From the NCBI GenBank assembly GCA_030512295.1, contig JAULSR010000005.1:744001-808000 (forward strand): a stretch of DNA of 64,000 nt, given 5' to 3'. Position numbers and translations under genes: made by a program. Positions 62,399 to 64,000 of the stretch are shown here, piece by piece. Below the pieces are notes generated by a model. That model ran no database searches and was not told the DNA's origin. It saw only the letters and a program-made list of their open reading frames with translations. Every line of letters starts with the position of its first letter. Positions within the stretch are counted from its first letter, which is position 1. This DNA is from Bombardia bombarda (Eukaryota; Ascomycota; Sordariomycetes; Sordariales; Lasiosphaeriaceae).

Positions 62399-64000
62399 GG
62401 TGGATTAAGTGGGGGGAAAGTGAGGTGCGGGATAGGATATGGAGGGGCGGGTGGTGGTGGTGTTGCCGTGGTCGATGGCTGAATTCGATTACCGCGCACG
62501 CGCAAAGTGAAGGTTCAAAGAACGGTGGGAATGTCCTTTATTTTTCTCTCTTGTTCGTCAAGGTAGACAAAATGGTCAATGCCTTCGGTACACCGTTAGT
62601 AGTGGCGTGACGGATTGATCGAACGATGGATGTCGTCCTGAGTAAGGTACACTGAAACGGGGCCCGCCAAGCAAGAAATTGGCGACGATCGGGACTGGGG
62701 TTAACTGATCGAGACTCCGATTTGACAGATCCGGATGATGATTCAATAACGACGTGAGCTGGTGTTGTGGTCGTTCGAGTTCTAACAAGGCGTCAATTGC
62801 AATTGTTATATGATCGGGCCAATTCTACTGATGAGTGAGCTGTCGGAATGGTTTTCCACTGACAGTCGCGGGGGGTTTTTTTTTTTTTTTTTGCACCCGT
62901 AGTCACTGCAATGGGTTCTCCTCGGGAAATATCGACCCGGGTCGTTCGGGGTCATGCCACTTGAGTAACTGCTACAAAATATCGGCCCTCTCCTGGGTTA
63001 CAGGGAATATGGTGACGTAACAGCTGGGCTTGCAAGTCGCTTCAGCGAATGAGGGGGGCTAGAGGATGATGGAGTAAATCCCGAGAGATTCCCGCCAGCA
63101 AGGCGTGCACGAGCCAAGACCCTAGATTTCAAGGGGAATTCAAGACGGGTCAGACGGTTTGTGCGCATGTGTGCCGGAGGATCCCGGCAAAAGACCGAAC
63201 GGTGAGTCGGTTTACTTTCCGTATTTTAGTTTTTGTGCTCCTACTTTCGCCATTCGGTCTGAGTTAGGCGCCATGTCGGGGGATTCAAGGCGTTGCAGGC
63301 TTGCAGACTTGCAGCACAGAAACAATGAAATGGAATATACCGGGACTTCAGGCACCAGCACCCAGTGCAGTCCGCTCTTTTGAGTTGCACTGTTACTGGA
63401 TTCTGAAATTAATGAATGGTGCATCTCCTCGGCCTATGCTGTCCATTCTTGTTTGTACAAACAGTTTGCTATGTCTCAGCCACACCAACTGCCGAGCTAG
63501 TGGCTTGTGCTCTGTACTTTTACGGCTCGTCTGGCCGTATGTACAGTATTTTAGCGACAAAGCGCTGCGCGGCTTGTGGTTTTATGGAAGAGCTGAAGCG
63601 TCATAGGCAGGGACCCACAGATGTTTGACTCAGGTAATAGTCTGCCTTGTCTGCTAGCCTGGGCGGATCGTCCCTCATTGCTAACGAAAGTCCATGGCGG
63701 TTTATTGTTAACCCAAGATTTATAATCTCGCTCAACATCCTCAACTGTCGGTTGTGGATTAGGTCACCCATTTTTGACGGCTTAGGCCACTGGCGGCGGC
63801 TGTACGTAAGAACCTCAAGCTAACTTCGTACATGGAGGTTATGGGTCCGTGCTTCTCGGTTCAAGCCCACATGCCGTGAGTTCGCTAAGTGTAGTTCCCA
63901 GGTTGTTAATCGGATTTGGCCGACTGGTTCAGGTTAGCCAGCCAGAACCGCCCAATTTCAGTCCATGGTCGAGTTTGTCATTATGTGTATGTGTTCATGT
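62399..64000. other. Intergenic to the window end
   Basis: The first few hundred bases are the promoter side of RCF2, with a poly-T tract at about 62877-62892. The rest shows only short open frames without motifs. A GGTTCAAGCC near 63859 resembles a tRNA B box, but no matching A box or cloverleaf is present. No gene claimed. Confidence 0.5.

Noticed and set aside
63840..63890. Possible tRNA (GGTTCAAGCC, B-box-like)
   Set aside because: No A box, acceptor stem or anticodon arm can be formed around it.

Overview
The window is nuclear DNA of a filamentous ascomycete, most likely a Sordariomycete (placement inferred). The evidence is short GT..AG introns of about 50-270 bp with CTGAC/CTAAC-type branch sites, very long intergenic spaces full of microsatellites and TAGGTACC-type motifs, an AbaA-type TEA-domain regulator, and fungal forms of ELL, MRD1, DUS3, RCF2 and LC8. 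There are no bacterial operons, CRISPR arrays or rRNA genes.

Left end (0.6-10.4 kb): an accessory, self/non-self-recognition-like locus. On the minus strand is an intracellular subtilisin-type (S8) protease with a complete Asp/His/Ser triad. Head to head with it, and apparently overlapping its 5' end, is a plus-strand NLR-type gene (alpha/beta-hydrolase, NACHT, ankyrin repeats, SPRY). Its front half is decayed: the hydrolase nucleophile, the Walker A Lys and the Walker B acidic residues are all replaced, and two frameshifts are present. A 472-bp solo LTR (termini TGTTAC/GTAACA, 5-bp duplication AAGAT) sits exactly between NACHT and ankyrins. The ankyrin-SPRY half downstream is fully open for 1472 codons, and its first ATG is formed by the LTR target-site duplication. 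It may therefore be a new LTR-driven gene.

11.5-26.4 kb: one small lineage-specific gene on the minus strand, then about 14 kb with no gene I can defend, apart from one suspicious open segment near 18.4 kb.

26.4-41.5 kb: core genes. These are ELL (Pol II elongation), dynein light chain LC8 (seven small exons) divergent from MRD1 (five RRMs, pre-rRNA processing), and an abaA/TEC1-type TEA regulator with long poly-Q and three CATTCY boxes upstream.

45.8-62.4 kb: a secreted DUF7492-type protein whose mature N-terminus is His, cyclophilin H, an NCS1 purine-cytosine permease, DUS3 divergent from a six-bladed kelch protein, and mitochondrial RCF2. Both MRD1 and the kelch gene carry a one-base deletion in a G run that breaks the frame. 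Since MRD1 is expected to be essential, these two are probably sequence errors, and that possibility also bears on the NLR frameshifts.

The genes are independent transcription units. The only functional grouping I infer is the S8/NLR/ankyrin-SPRY locus at the left end.
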